Shown here: one piece after another, positions 1 to 5,658 of the stretch
Position numbering within the stretch: position 1 is the first letter of the stretch
Layout of the letters: each line of letters starts with the position of its first letter
Assembly: GCA_946886975.1 (NCBI GenBank)
Contig: CAMPJV010000187.1
Coordinates: 1-5,658, forward strand
Direction of reading: 5' to 3'
Source: an uncultured Taibaiella sp.
Lineage (GTDB): Bacteria; Bacteroidota; Bacteroidia; Chitinophagales; Chitinophagaceae
Length of the DNA: 5,658 nt
Translations under genes and position numbers: made by a program
Notes under the pieces: model-generated
The model's input: the letters and a program-made list of their open reading frames with translations, nothing else
The model's database searches: none
Told to the model about the DNA's origin: nothing

Positions 1-1355
1 AATACTTACAGCTCAACTATATACCGCAGCCTCAAAGCATACTAAAAGGCGTTCAGAAGTTGAAGGCCGCGCATTATATGAAGTTTGATAGCCAAGGCAT
101 TAAGGAATATAAGGCATACTACACCTTACAAATCAATACAGCTGGCTACGGAAGCTATACGTATGAGGAGGCAAAATCAGAATTGATCGCCAGAATGGAT
201 ACCTCAGTTCAGGAGCGAATGATATCAGATGTGCCTCTTGGAGCCTTCTTAAGCGGCGGCATTGACTCCTCTCTCATTGTCGCACTTGCAAGCAGATATA
301 CCAATAGCCTAAACACATTCTCTATAGGGTATAAGGATAATCCCTTTTTCGATGAAACTCGTTATGCCAGGCTCGTTGCAGATAAATATAAGACCAACCA
401 TACCGTATTCTCTCTCTCAACCAATGATTTTCTGGAGCATGTAACCGATGTCCTCGACTATATCGATGAGCCTTTTGCTGACTCCTCAGCTATACCAGTG
501 TACATCTTAAGTATGCATACGCGGAAATATGTTACTGTTGCCTTGAGTGGAGATGGTGGTGACGAAGTATTTGCAGGTTACAACAAGCATGGCGCAGAAT
601 GGAAAGTGCGGCAGAGATCGCTGGCCAACAATATTGTAAAAGCAGGGCTGCCGCTTTGGACTGTCTTGCCCAAAAGTAGAAATAGTAGAGTAACAAATCT
701 ATTCAGGCAATTACATCGTTTTGCGGAGGGAGCAAGTCTCTCATCCAAAGAGCGCTACTGGAGATGGGCATCAATTAATTCTCCTAAGCAGGTCAACGAT
801 CTCTTACAGTCGGAGGTGCTTACTAAGATAAGCAAAGAGACCCTCGTGAAAGAAAAACAACTCCTCCTTTCATCTCTTAACAATGGCGACTACAATGAAA
901 TATTACTTACAGATATGAACCTTGTCCTGCTCAGTGATATGTTAGTGAAGGTTGATCTTATGAGTATGGCTAATAGTCTCGAGGTGAGAAGTCCTTTCCT
1001 TGATTACAAAGTTGTTGATTTCGCATTTAGTCTGCCATCTTCCTATAAGATTGATCATAGAATGAAAAAGAAGATCGTTCAGGATGCGTTTAGACCCCTG
1101 CTGCCAGAAGCACTATATAACAGGCCAAAGCACGGTTTTGAAATACCGTTGCTTGGTTGGTTCCGGCATGAGCTCTGGGGATTAATTAATGACAACTTAC
1201 TTGAAACTGGCTTCATAAAAAACCAGGGGATCTTTAATCCAGATGGAATTGAACGGCTAAAGAAAAAGCTCCTCGGCAACAATCCGGAAGATAGCCATGC
1301 AACCATATGGGCGCTTTTAGTTTTTCAACATTGGTGGAAGCGGTACATGTGCTGA
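1..1355 (+). CDS. asnB: Asparagine synthetase-type glutamine amidotransferase, 5' partial
   Basis: This is the synthetase part of a class II glutamine-dependent amidotransferase. The family activates a carboxylate (classically aspartate) with ATP and amidates it with ammonia from glutamine, in the cytoplasm. The reading frame is open from base 3 to the TGA at 1353-1355, and its first residues (YLQLNYIPQPQSILKGVQKL) match the end of the N-terminal glutaminase domain, so the gene begins left of the window. An in-frame TTG at 60 is not the start. The ATP-pyrophosphatase P-loop SGGIDSS is encoded at 252-272 and the SGDGGDE motif at 546-566. Further along are SLEVRSPFLD and RPKHGFEIP, both typical of AsnB C-terminal domains. 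Family members are about 600-650 residues, so roughly 180-200 are missing. Because it lies beside sugar-nucleotide and glycosyltransferase genes, it may amidate a sugar uronic acid, as proposed for WbpS, instead of making free asparagine. The family call is firm; the substrate is inferred. Confidence 0.93.
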   Translation, partial: YLQLNYIPQPQSILKGVQKLKAAHYMKFDSQGIKEYKAYYTLQINTAGYGSYTYEEAKSELIARMDTSVQERMISDVPLGAFLSGGIDSSLIVALASRYTNSLNTFSIGYKDNPFFDETRYARLVADKYKTNHTVFSLSTNDFLEHVTDVLDYIDEPFADSSAIPVYILSMHTRKYVTVALSGDGGDEVFAGYNKHGAEWKVRQRSLANNIVKAGLPLWTVLPKSRNSRVTNLFRQLHRFAEGASLSSKERYWRWASINSPKQVNDLLQSEVLTKISKETLVKEKQLLLSSLNNGDYNEILLTDMNLVLLSDMLVKVDLMSMANSLEVRSPFLDYKVVDFAFSLPSSYKIDHRMKKKIVQDAFRPLLPEALYNRPKHGFEIPLLGWFRHELWGLINDNLLETGFIKNQGIFNPDGIERLKKKLLGNNPEDSHATIWALLVFQHWWKRYMC

Positions 1356-1414
1356 CCCCATGTTAACCTGCCGTGAATAACATCTTATTAAGTACTGCTG
1401 CACAGCCAATACGG

Positions 1415-1422
1415 TAAATTTG
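1415..1422 (+). promoter_or_regulatory. Candidate -7 element for the glycosyltransferase gene
   Basis: TAAATTTG matches the Bacteroidota -7 consensus TAnnTTTG exactly and lies 17 bp before the ATG at 1440, which would give a very short leader. No TTTG or TTG is visible at the expected -33 distance. The gene may therefore simply be cotranscribed with the amidotransferase across the 84-bp gap. A single 8-mer in A/T-rich DNA is weak evidence. Confidence 0.3.
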
Positions 1423-1439
1423 GTCATTGATTTTGACCT

Positions 1440-2636
1440 ATGCCCCGTATCCTTCGCATTCATAATCGCCTCATCATCGGCGGACCGGCTATAAACGTTA
1501 CATACCTCACTAAATTCATGGCTCCCGAGTTCGAGACTAAGCTCGTTATTGGTGGCAAAGACGACCACGAGCAGGATGCTCATCATCTCACACGGGATCT
1601 TGGAATCGAGCCGGTTGTGATCAATGAAATGAGAAGAGACATTAGTCCGATGCAGGATGGAATTGCCTACAAGAAAATAAAAAAGCTGATCGAAGACTTC
1701 AAACCACATGTTGTACATACTCATGCTGCAAAATCAGGCGTAATCGGTCGTTTGGCCGCTGAGGCATGCAATGTTCCTGTCGTAGTTCATACTTTTCACG
1801 GTCACGTATTCCATAGCTACTTCAACAAATGGAGATCAAATGTCTTTGTGCAAATAGAAAGGTACCTCGCAAAGAAGTCAACAGGTATCGTCGCCATAAG
1901 CACTAGTCAGAAACACGAACTTGCCAATGTCTACGGGGTATGTCCGGAAAATAAGCTCGAAGTAATCCCCCTCGGCCTTGATCTTGAACGGTTCCTCTCA
2001 GATAGTGAACACAAAAGATCCAACTTCCGCAAGTTCTATAAGATCGAAGACGACGAAATTGCAATTGGCATTATCGGTAGAATTGTCCCTATAAAAAATC
2101 ATTCACTATTCGTTGCAGCAGCTCAAAAGGTCCTGGCTTCGACTGAGAAAAAGGTCCGCTTTATTATCGTTGGAGACGGAGATATAAGACAGCAAATGGA
2201 ACAGGAATTCAGCGCGGCGGGAATTTCATACACCTACTATCCATACACGCGGGTTAATGCAACAGCAATCTGCACTTCATGGCTTACTGAAATGGACGAG
2301 GTCTATGCAGGCCTGGACATTGTAGCACTTACCTCCAACAATGAAGGAACACCACTGTCCCTTATAGAAGCACAGGCTGCTCGCAAACCTATAGTTTCCA
2401 CCCGTGTGGGTGGAGTGCAGGACGTCGTAGAGAACAACAAATGCGGCTATGTAACAGAACCAAACAATGCGGACGAATTCGCAAATGCCCTCTTAAAACT
2501 TATTGAGTGTCCACCATGTTGTGAAAGATTCGGTAACTATGGCCGCAATCATGTAATGGGTAAGTTCTCCTATCAGAGGCTGGTAAATGACATGTCATCT
2601 TACTATCACCGGCTCATTGAGGAAAGCAGCGCTTAA
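1440..2636 (+). CDS. Glycosyltransferase family 4 (GT-B fold), polysaccharide biosynthesis
   Basis: This is a retaining glycosyltransferase that should transfer a sugar from a nucleotide donor onto a lipid-linked polysaccharide intermediate at the cytoplasmic face of the inner membrane. It has 398 residues, the usual length, with no signal peptide or membrane segment. The N-terminal domain has a glycine-rich loop (GGP, residues 14-16), HTHAAKSG (93-100) and HTFHGH (117-122), as in GT4 enzymes. The C-terminal Glyco_transf_1 domain begins near GRIVPIKNH (213-221) and carries the donor-binding E-x7-E motif, Glu302 and Glu310, followed by a VGG-containing segment. The ATG at 1440 is the earliest possible start, because an in-frame TGA lies at 1434-1436. 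No Shine-Dalgarno sequence is visible. The gene lies 84 bp after the amidotransferase on the same strand, and its TAA overlaps the stop of the convergent epimerase gene. Donor and acceptor sugars cannot be read from the sequence. Confidence 0.92.
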   Translation: MPRILRIHNRLIIGGPAINVTYLTKFMAPEFETKLVIGGKDDHEQDAHHLTRDLGIEPVVINEMRRDISPMQDGIAYKKIKKLIEDFKPHVVHTHAAKSGVIGRLAAEACNVPVVVHTFHGHVFHSYFNKWRSNVFVQIERYLAKKSTGIVAISTSQKHELANVYGVCPENKLEVIPLGLDLERFLSDSEHKRSNFRKFYKIEDDEIAIGIIGRIVPIKNHSLFVAAAQKVLASTEKKVRFIIVGDGDIRQQMEQEFSAAGISYTYYPYTRVNATAICTSWLTEMDEVYAGLDIVALTSNNEGTPLSLIEAQAARKPIVSTRVGGVQDVVENNKCGYVTEPNNADEFANALLKLIECPPCCERFGNYGRNHVMGKFSYQRLVNDMSSYYHRLIEESSA

Positions 2637-3622
2637 TCAGCCAAAACTTTCTCTCTGAAATACGCCACTGTAGTTTCTAACCCCTCTGCAAATCGCCTGG
2701 AGGGTGAGTATCCTATCAGATTTTGAGCCTTCGATATATCGGCCAGCGAGTTTCTGATATCGCCGGAGCGGGGCTCCCGATAAGTCGCTTTGTGATCACT
2801 TCCGAGTAATGCCTGTATCGACTCGTACAAAAAGTTAACAGAAAAGTTCTCACCAACAGCTACATTATATGCCCGCCCAAAGGCTTCAGCATTCTCAGAA
2901 AGCATTCCTCTCACATTCGCCTGCACCGCATTATCTACATAGGTAAAATCCCTGGTCTGTTCTCCGTCGCCGTTTATGTACACAGGGCTTCGTTTAAGAA
3001 TCCCGGTAACGAACAATGGTATCACCGCCGCATAGGGTCCATCCGGATCCTGCCTTGGACCAAATACATTGAAGTATCTGAATCCAATCACCTTCAAACC
3101 ATACAGGTCCGCAAAGACATTAGCATATAGCTCATTGGTCTTTTTGGTGACAGCATAGGGAGATAGAGGATTCCCAACACGCTCCTCTACTTTAGGCAGG
3201 TTTGGCTCATCTCCATATACGGCGGAAGAGGAAGCATAGACAAAAGCTTTTACTTTGGCCTCCTTCGCTGCGGTAATCATGTTTAAAAATCCGGTGACAT
3301 TTACATCATTACTCGTGACGGGATCTTTTATCGATCGTGGAACCGATCCAAGTGCGGCCTGATGGGATACATAGTCAATCTGGTCACATGCTCTCGTGCA
3401 GGTTTCGTAATCTCTTATGTCTCCTTCCACAAACTCAAAGGCAGGATGACTAAAATAGGGTGCTACATTGCTCCTAAAGCCGGTCATCAGATTATCCAGG
3501 ACTCTGACTTTCGCTGCACCATGCTCCAGTAGATACGAAACTATATGCGATCCTATGAATCCTGCCCCGCCTGTTATTAAGAAGCTCTTCCCCGAAACAT
3601 CAACATTGTCTACCCTATCCAT
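2633..3622 (-). CDS. UDP-N-acetylhexosamine/uronate 4-epimerase, WbpP/TviC type
   Basis: This is an extended short-chain dehydrogenase/reductase that inverts C4 of a UDP-sugar using tightly bound NAD+, in the cytoplasm. At 329 residues it is close to the family length. The Rossmann motif G18-x-x-G21-x-x-G24 is followed by Asp43 for the NAD ribose. A serine cluster (131-133) and the catalytic pair Tyr156/Lys160 (YAVTK) are intact. HQAALGSVPRS (87-97), LPKVEERVGNPLSPYA, RYFNVFGPRQDP (182-193) and NGDGEQTRDFTYVDN (217-231) closely resemble, from memory, Salmonella TviC and Pseudomonas WbpP. WbpP acts on UDP-GlcNAc/UDP-GalNAc and TviC on UDP-GlcNAcA/UDP-GalNAcA; the sequence alone does not decide which applies. 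The start ATG overlaps the dehydrogenase stop as TAATG, so translation is probably coupled. The gene converges on the glycosyltransferase gene with no room for a terminator. UDP-glucuronate or UDP-glucose epimerase activity is less likely. Confidence 0.92.
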   Translation of the reverse strand: MDRVDNVDVSGKSFLITGGAGFIGSHIVSYLLEHGAAKVRVLDNLMTGFRSNVAPYFSHPAFEFVEGDIRDYETCTRACDQIDYVSHQAALGSVPRSIKDPVTSNDVNVTGFLNMITAAKEAKVKAFVYASSSAVYGDEPNLPKVEERVGNPLSPYAVTKKTNELYANVFADLYGLKVIGFRYFNVFGPRQDPDGPYAAVIPLFVTGILKRSPVYINGDGEQTRDFTYVDNAVQANVRGMLSENAEAFGRAYNVAVGENFSVNFLYESIQALLGSDHKATYREPRSGDIRNSLADISKAQNLIGYSPSRRFAEGLETTVAYFREKVLAD

Positions 3623-4908
3623 TACAAGCTCCAGTAGTTGAGTTCCTTGATTTTGTTTCTGAACGTGCCTTTTATATCAACGAATATTGCCTTGTCGTTC
3701 GCAATTGATTTGAAGAACGGCTCGTCATACTTGCTGAAGTCATCGTGGCTTACAGCCATAATTATGGCGTCATATCCCTTGGTTATCTCACACAACCCAA
3801 ATCCATACTCATGCATCAGTTCTTCATTATCCGCATGGGGATCGGACACTTCCACGTTGATGCTGTAGTCATTCAACTCTCTGATCATGTCCGCAACCTT
3901 TGAATTGCGTATATCCGAAACGTTCTCTTTAAATGTAGCTCCTAATACCAGCACTCTTGCTTCCAGTATATTGATGCCGTTCTTTATCAATCCTCTGATG
4001 AGCTTTTTGGCCACATAGGAGGCCATCTCGTCGTTAATACTTCGCCCCGCCAGGATAACTTTCGATTGATACCCTAACTGATTTGATTTGTAGGTAAGGT
4101 AATATGGGTCCACGCCTATACAATGACCGCCAACAAGTCCCGGATAGAATTTCAGAAAATTCCACTTGGTGCCCGCGGCCTCCAGCACTTCAAACGTATT
4201 GATCCCCATCTTATCAAAGATGATGGACAATTCATTCATCAGGGCTATGTTCAGATCTCTCTGTGTATTTTCAATTATTTTTGCAGCTTCAGCCACTTTT
4301 ACCGAAGATGCGCGGTGTACGCCAGCTTTGACCACAAGTTCATAGGTCTTCGCAATATCCTCCAATGCGGCTTCATCATTGCCCGCCACAACCTTTACCA
4401 CGTTCTCCAGTGTGTGAACTTTGTCCCCGGGGTTAATTCTTTCTGGAGAATAGCCATACTTAAAATCTAGCCCCGCCTTCAGCATGGAGAACTTCTCTAT
4501 CACAGGCAAACAGTCTTCTTCGGTGCATCCTGGATAGACAGTCGATTCAAAAACTACATAGTCACCCTTCTTAATTACTTTACCTATAGTCTCGCAGGCT
4601 TTGAGAACAGGTGTCAGGTCAGGAACGTTATGCTGGTCTACAGGTGTCGGCACCGCTACCACGAAAAAGCGTGCTTCACGGAGCACACTCAAATCATCCG
4701 TAAAGGTTATGTCGCAATTATCAAATGCTTCCTTCGGGAGTTCGTTGCTTGGATCTATCCCTTCCCTCATCATCTCTATCCGGGCGGCACTGATGTCAAA
4801 CCCGATCACTTTGATCTTCCTTGCGAATGCGAGTGCTATGGGCAAACCCACATATCCTAATCCGATTACTGCAAGTTTCGTTTCCTTACTTATAAGACTT
4901 TGATACAT
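3622..4908 (-). CDS. UDP-N-acetylhexosamine 6-dehydrogenase, WbpO/TviB type
   Basis: This enzyme oxidises C6 of a UDP-N-acetylhexosamine twice with NAD+ to give a UDP-aminouronic acid for surface polysaccharide synthesis. The 428-residue form has all parts of the UDP-glucose/GDP-mannose dehydrogenase family. These are GLGYVG (16-21) with Asp38 for NAD, VPTP (86-89), ESTVYPGCTEE (121-131), YSPERINPGD (153-162), Lys210 and Asn214 in the central domain, the catalytic Cys263 in GGHCIGVDPYYL (260-271), and GATFKENVSDIRN (323-335). ESTVYPGCTEE and KWNFL point to the TviB/WbpO branch, not UDP-glucose dehydrogenase. I chose the ATG at 4908 over an in-frame ATG at 4962, because the longer form adds 18 unconserved residues and the shorter start puts GLGYVG at the usual distance. 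It is first in a two-gene operon and overlaps the epimerase gene by one base. No clear promoter was found in the roughly 100 bp upstream. UDP-GlcNAc versus UDP-GalNAc as substrate is undecided. Confidence 0.93.
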   Translation of the reverse strand: MYQSLISKETKLAVIGLGYVGLPIALAFARKIKVIGFDISAARIEMMREGIDPSNELPKEAFDNCDITFTDDLSVLREARFFVVAVPTPVDQHNVPDLTPVLKACETIGKVIKKGDYVVFESTVYPGCTEEDCLPVIEKFSMLKAGLDFKYGYSPERINPGDKVHTLENVVKVVAGNDEAALEDIAKTYELVVKAGVHRASSVKVAEAAKIIENTQRDLNIALMNELSIIFDKMGINTFEVLEAAGTKWNFLKFYPGLVGGHCIGVDPYYLTYKSNQLGYQSKVILAGRSINDEMASYVAKKLIRGLIKNGINILEARVLVLGATFKENVSDIRNSKVADMIRELNDYSINVEVSDPHADNEELMHEYGFGLCEITKGYDAIIMAVSHDDFSKYDEPFFKSIANDKAIFVDIKGTFRNKIKELNYWSL

Positions 4909-5015
4909 AAAAACTGTAATGTCGTGGCTTTTAGAGCGGCTGCAAATTAGGCCAAATAACACACAATCAGCTAGGCAGGTCTATTTTGATAACATGTGCG
5001 TAACAAACCACTCTC

Positions 5016-5045
5016 AAAAGAAAAGCCACTGTTTAAGTGGCCTTC
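5016..5045 (-). terminator. Intrinsic terminator of the bTHX gene
   Basis: On the - strand, GCCACT and AGTGGC form a perfect 6-bp stem (5025-5041) around a 5-base loop. Further A-U and G-U pairs at the base extend it, and the T-rich run TTTTCTTTT follows. It lies about 15 bp past the bTHX stop codon and separates the housekeeping genes from the polysaccharide operon. Confidence 0.85.
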
Positions 5046-5058
5046 TTCTATCTAAAGC

Positions 5059-5175
5059 TTAAGCTTTCTTTTCTTGCGCTTTGGCAGTCGCTTTCTTTGC
5101 TCTTGCCGGACGCCTGCGTCCGAAAGATCCCATTGCAATTTTACCGCGCTTAGTACGTTTATCGCCTCTTCCCAT
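5059..5175 (-). CDS. Small ribosomal subunit protein bTHX (THX)
   Basis: This 38-residue gene is easily missed. The protein begins MGRGDKRTKRGKIAMGS and continues FGRRRPARAKK before a lysine/alanine-rich tail. The pattern MG-GDK-T-RGKI--GS-G--RP matches bTHX, the tiny basic protein known from the Thermus 30S subunit, where it sits in the head among 16S rRNA helices. Bacteroidota commonly annotate it as 30S ribosomal protein THX. It is strongly basic with almost no acidic residues, as expected for an rRNA-binding peptide. The ATG at 5175 is preceded by an A-rich leader on the coding strand and by a TAnnTTTG element about 24 bp upstream. The gene ends in TAA and is followed by its own hairpin terminator. 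It lies downstream of HU on the same strand but is separated from it by the HU terminator, so it is probably transcribed separately. Confidence 0.9.
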   Translation of the reverse strand: MGRGDKRTKRGKIAMGSFGRRRPARAKKATAKAQEKKA

Positions 5176-5198
5176 TAGTTAAGTTTTTTTTAAGACTA

Positions 5199-5206
5199 CA
5201 AATCTA
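5199..5206 (-). promoter_or_regulatory. Candidate -7 element for the bTHX gene
   Basis: Read on the - strand this is TAGATTTG, an exact match to the Bacteroidota TAnnTTTG. It would start transcription roughly 20 bases before the bTHX ATG, giving a short leader with a run of A. The -33 position falls inside the HU terminator hairpin and no TTTG is seen there, so the match is partial. Confidence 0.45.
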
Positions 5207-5209
5207 ATT

Positions 5210-5240
5210 AAAAAAGCAGGAAACTGTGTTTCCTGCTCAC
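5210..5240 (-). terminator. Intrinsic terminator of the HU gene
   Basis: On the - strand, GCAGGAAAC and GTTTCCTGC form a perfect 9-bp stem (5216-5224 with 5228-5236). One more A-T pair extends it, it closes on a 3-base loop, and it runs straight into TTTTTT. It starts about 20 bp after the HU stop codon. This is a textbook rho-independent terminator, directly abutting the bTHX promoter region. Confidence 0.93.
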
Positions 5241-5260
5241 TTCTATTTCTCAGGTAGTGT

Positions 5261-5542
5261 TTATTTCCTACCGCTGATCTTCGTAGAGAATTCCTTTCCC
5301 GCTTTGAACTTTGGCACCTTCCGGGCCTTGATCTTGATCACTTCGCCGGTTTGTGGATTGCGGCCGTTGCGAGCAGAGCGTTCTGATACAGAGAATGTAC
5401 CAAAGCCTACAAGCGTAACGCGATCTCCCTTTTTAAGCGAAGCAACTACCGCATTTGTAAACGAATCTAACGCTTCGTTTGCCTGTGTCTTTGTAATGCC
5501 GGAGTCTTTTGCGATCTTATCGATCAATTCAGCTTTGTTCAT
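5261..5542 (-). CDS. hup: HU family DNA-binding protein
   Basis: This is a nucleoid-associated histone-like protein that dimerises and bends DNA without strong sequence preference, supporting chromosome compaction, replication and recombination. At 93 residues it is the normal HU length. The N-terminal helices (MNKAELIDKIA onward, residues 1-38) form the dimer body. The signature GFGTFSVSERSAR (46-58) is followed by RNPQTG (61-66), containing Pro63 at the tip of the DNA-intercalating arm, and a lysine-rich C-terminal strand. The ATG at 5542 is chosen because the protein then starts with the conserved MNK. The frame extends upstream to a TTG at 5587, but that lies in the promoter and would add 15 unconserved residues. 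The gene has its own promoter and terminator, so it is probably a single-gene transcription unit. Whether it corresponds to HU alpha or beta has no meaning in this lineage. Confidence 0.96.
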   Translation of the reverse strand: MNKAELIDKIAKDSGITKTQANEALDSFTNAVVASLKKGDRVTLVGFGTFSVSERSARNGRNPQTGEVIKIKARKVPKFKAGKEFSTKISGRK

Positions 5543-5584
5543 AGCCGTGTGTGATTTTTGAAGTGAATAATTACGTAGTGGTAA

Positions 5585-5615
5585 CAAATATACTCAGGTT
5601 TAGTGCACTACCAAA
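5585..5615 (-). promoter_or_regulatory. Promoter of the HU gene, Bacteroidota type
   Basis: On the - strand, the -33 element TTTG (5612-5615) is separated by 19 bp from the -7 element TATATTTG (5585-5592), a full match to the Bacteroidota consensus TTTG-N19-TAnnTTTG. Transcription should start near 5580, giving a leader of about 40 bases before the ATG at 5542. The spacer contains a perfect 10-bp palindrome, TAGTGCACTA (5601-5610). Confidence 0.75.
5601..5610. repeat. 10-bp palindrome within the HU promoter spacer
   Basis: TAGTGCACTA equals its own reverse complement. With a one- or two-base asymmetry the symmetry extends to flanking GG and CC. It lies between the -33 and -7 elements, where a bound dimer would block RNA polymerase, so it could be an operator. 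A 10-bp palindrome can also occur by chance, so the function is only a suggestion. Confidence 0.5.
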
Positions 5616-5658
5616 TATTATTCATAGTTTTTTTCGCGACGAAAGCCTTGCCTGTAGC

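Noticed and set aside
60..1355. TTG at 60 as the start of the amidotransferase
   Set aside because: The frame stays open to the left edge, and the residues before it match the family, so the gene is cut by the window and is not naturally short.
1360..1383. ATGTTA...TAACAT hairpin after the amidotransferase gene as a terminator
   Set aside because: The stem is A/T-rich with a 12-base loop and no T-run follows, so it is unlikely to terminate transcription.
1317..1724. 135-codon open frame on the - strand
   Set aside because: It lies opposite the well-supported glycosyltransferase and amidotransferase coding sequence and its translation resembles no family I know.
4123..4470. Open frames on the + strand opposite the dehydrogenase, including ones near 4601-4903
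   Set aside because: They are antisense to conserved catalytic motifs and show no protein family features.
4943..4959. TAATTTG and TTATTTG on the - strand as the dehydrogenase promoter
   Set aside because: Both deviate from TAnnTTTG and neither has a TTTG at proper spacing; too weak to list as a promoter.
4909..4962. 18-residue N-terminal extension of the dehydrogenase from the ATG at 4962
   Set aside because: The extra residues are not typical of the family, and the Rossmann motif is correctly placed from the ATG at 4908.
5616..5658. Possible 3' end of an upstream gene on the - strand at the right edge
   Set aside because: All three - strand frames are open for only 10-16 codons before a stop and none is recognisable; too little sequence to call.

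Overview
The window looks like part of a chromosome from a member of the Bacteroidota. Four things point this way. No gene is preceded by a clear Shine-Dalgarno sequence; the start codons follow A/T-rich leaders. Several upstream regions carry the Bacteroidota sigma-factor -7 element TAnnTTTG, and the one before the HU gene also has a TTTG -33 element at 19-bp spacing. The 38-residue ribosomal protein bTHX sits beside HU. The glycosyltransferase is of a type that, from memory, is common in Bacteroidota polysaccharide clusters. I cannot name a genus.

Left part, + strand (1-2636): the 3' two-thirds or so of an asparagine-synthetase-type amidotransferase gene, whose glutaminase domain lies off the left edge, then an 84-bp gap and a complete GT-B family 4 glycosyltransferase. 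Middle part, - strand (2633-4908): a two-gene operon encoding a UDP-N-acetylhexosamine 6-dehydrogenase (WbpO/TviB type) and then a UDP-N-acetylhexosamine or uronate 4-epimerase (WbpP/TviC type), joined by a TAATG stop/start overlap. The glycosyltransferase and epimerase genes converge and share a TTAA that holds both stop codons. Right part, - strand (5016-5658): two housekeeping genes, HU then the tiny bTHX gene. Each has its own strong intrinsic terminator, and HU has a well-formed promoter.

The first four genes look like the edge of a surface polysaccharide (capsule, exopolysaccharide or O-antigen) cluster. The dehydrogenase and epimerase should make UDP-GalNAcA from UDP-GlcNAc. The amidotransferase could convert a uronic acid to a uronamide, as proposed for WbpS beside WbpO and WbpP in the Pseudomonas aeruginosa O6 cluster. 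The glycosyltransferase would add a sugar to the growing repeat unit. The cluster ends at the bTHX terminator, beyond which lies conserved housekeeping DNA.

I found no mobile element, CRISPR array, tRNA or rRNA, and no convincing previously undescribed system. The main points of interest are the easily missed bTHX gene, the uronamide hypothesis, the convergent stop overlap, and a palindrome inside the HU promoter spacer.
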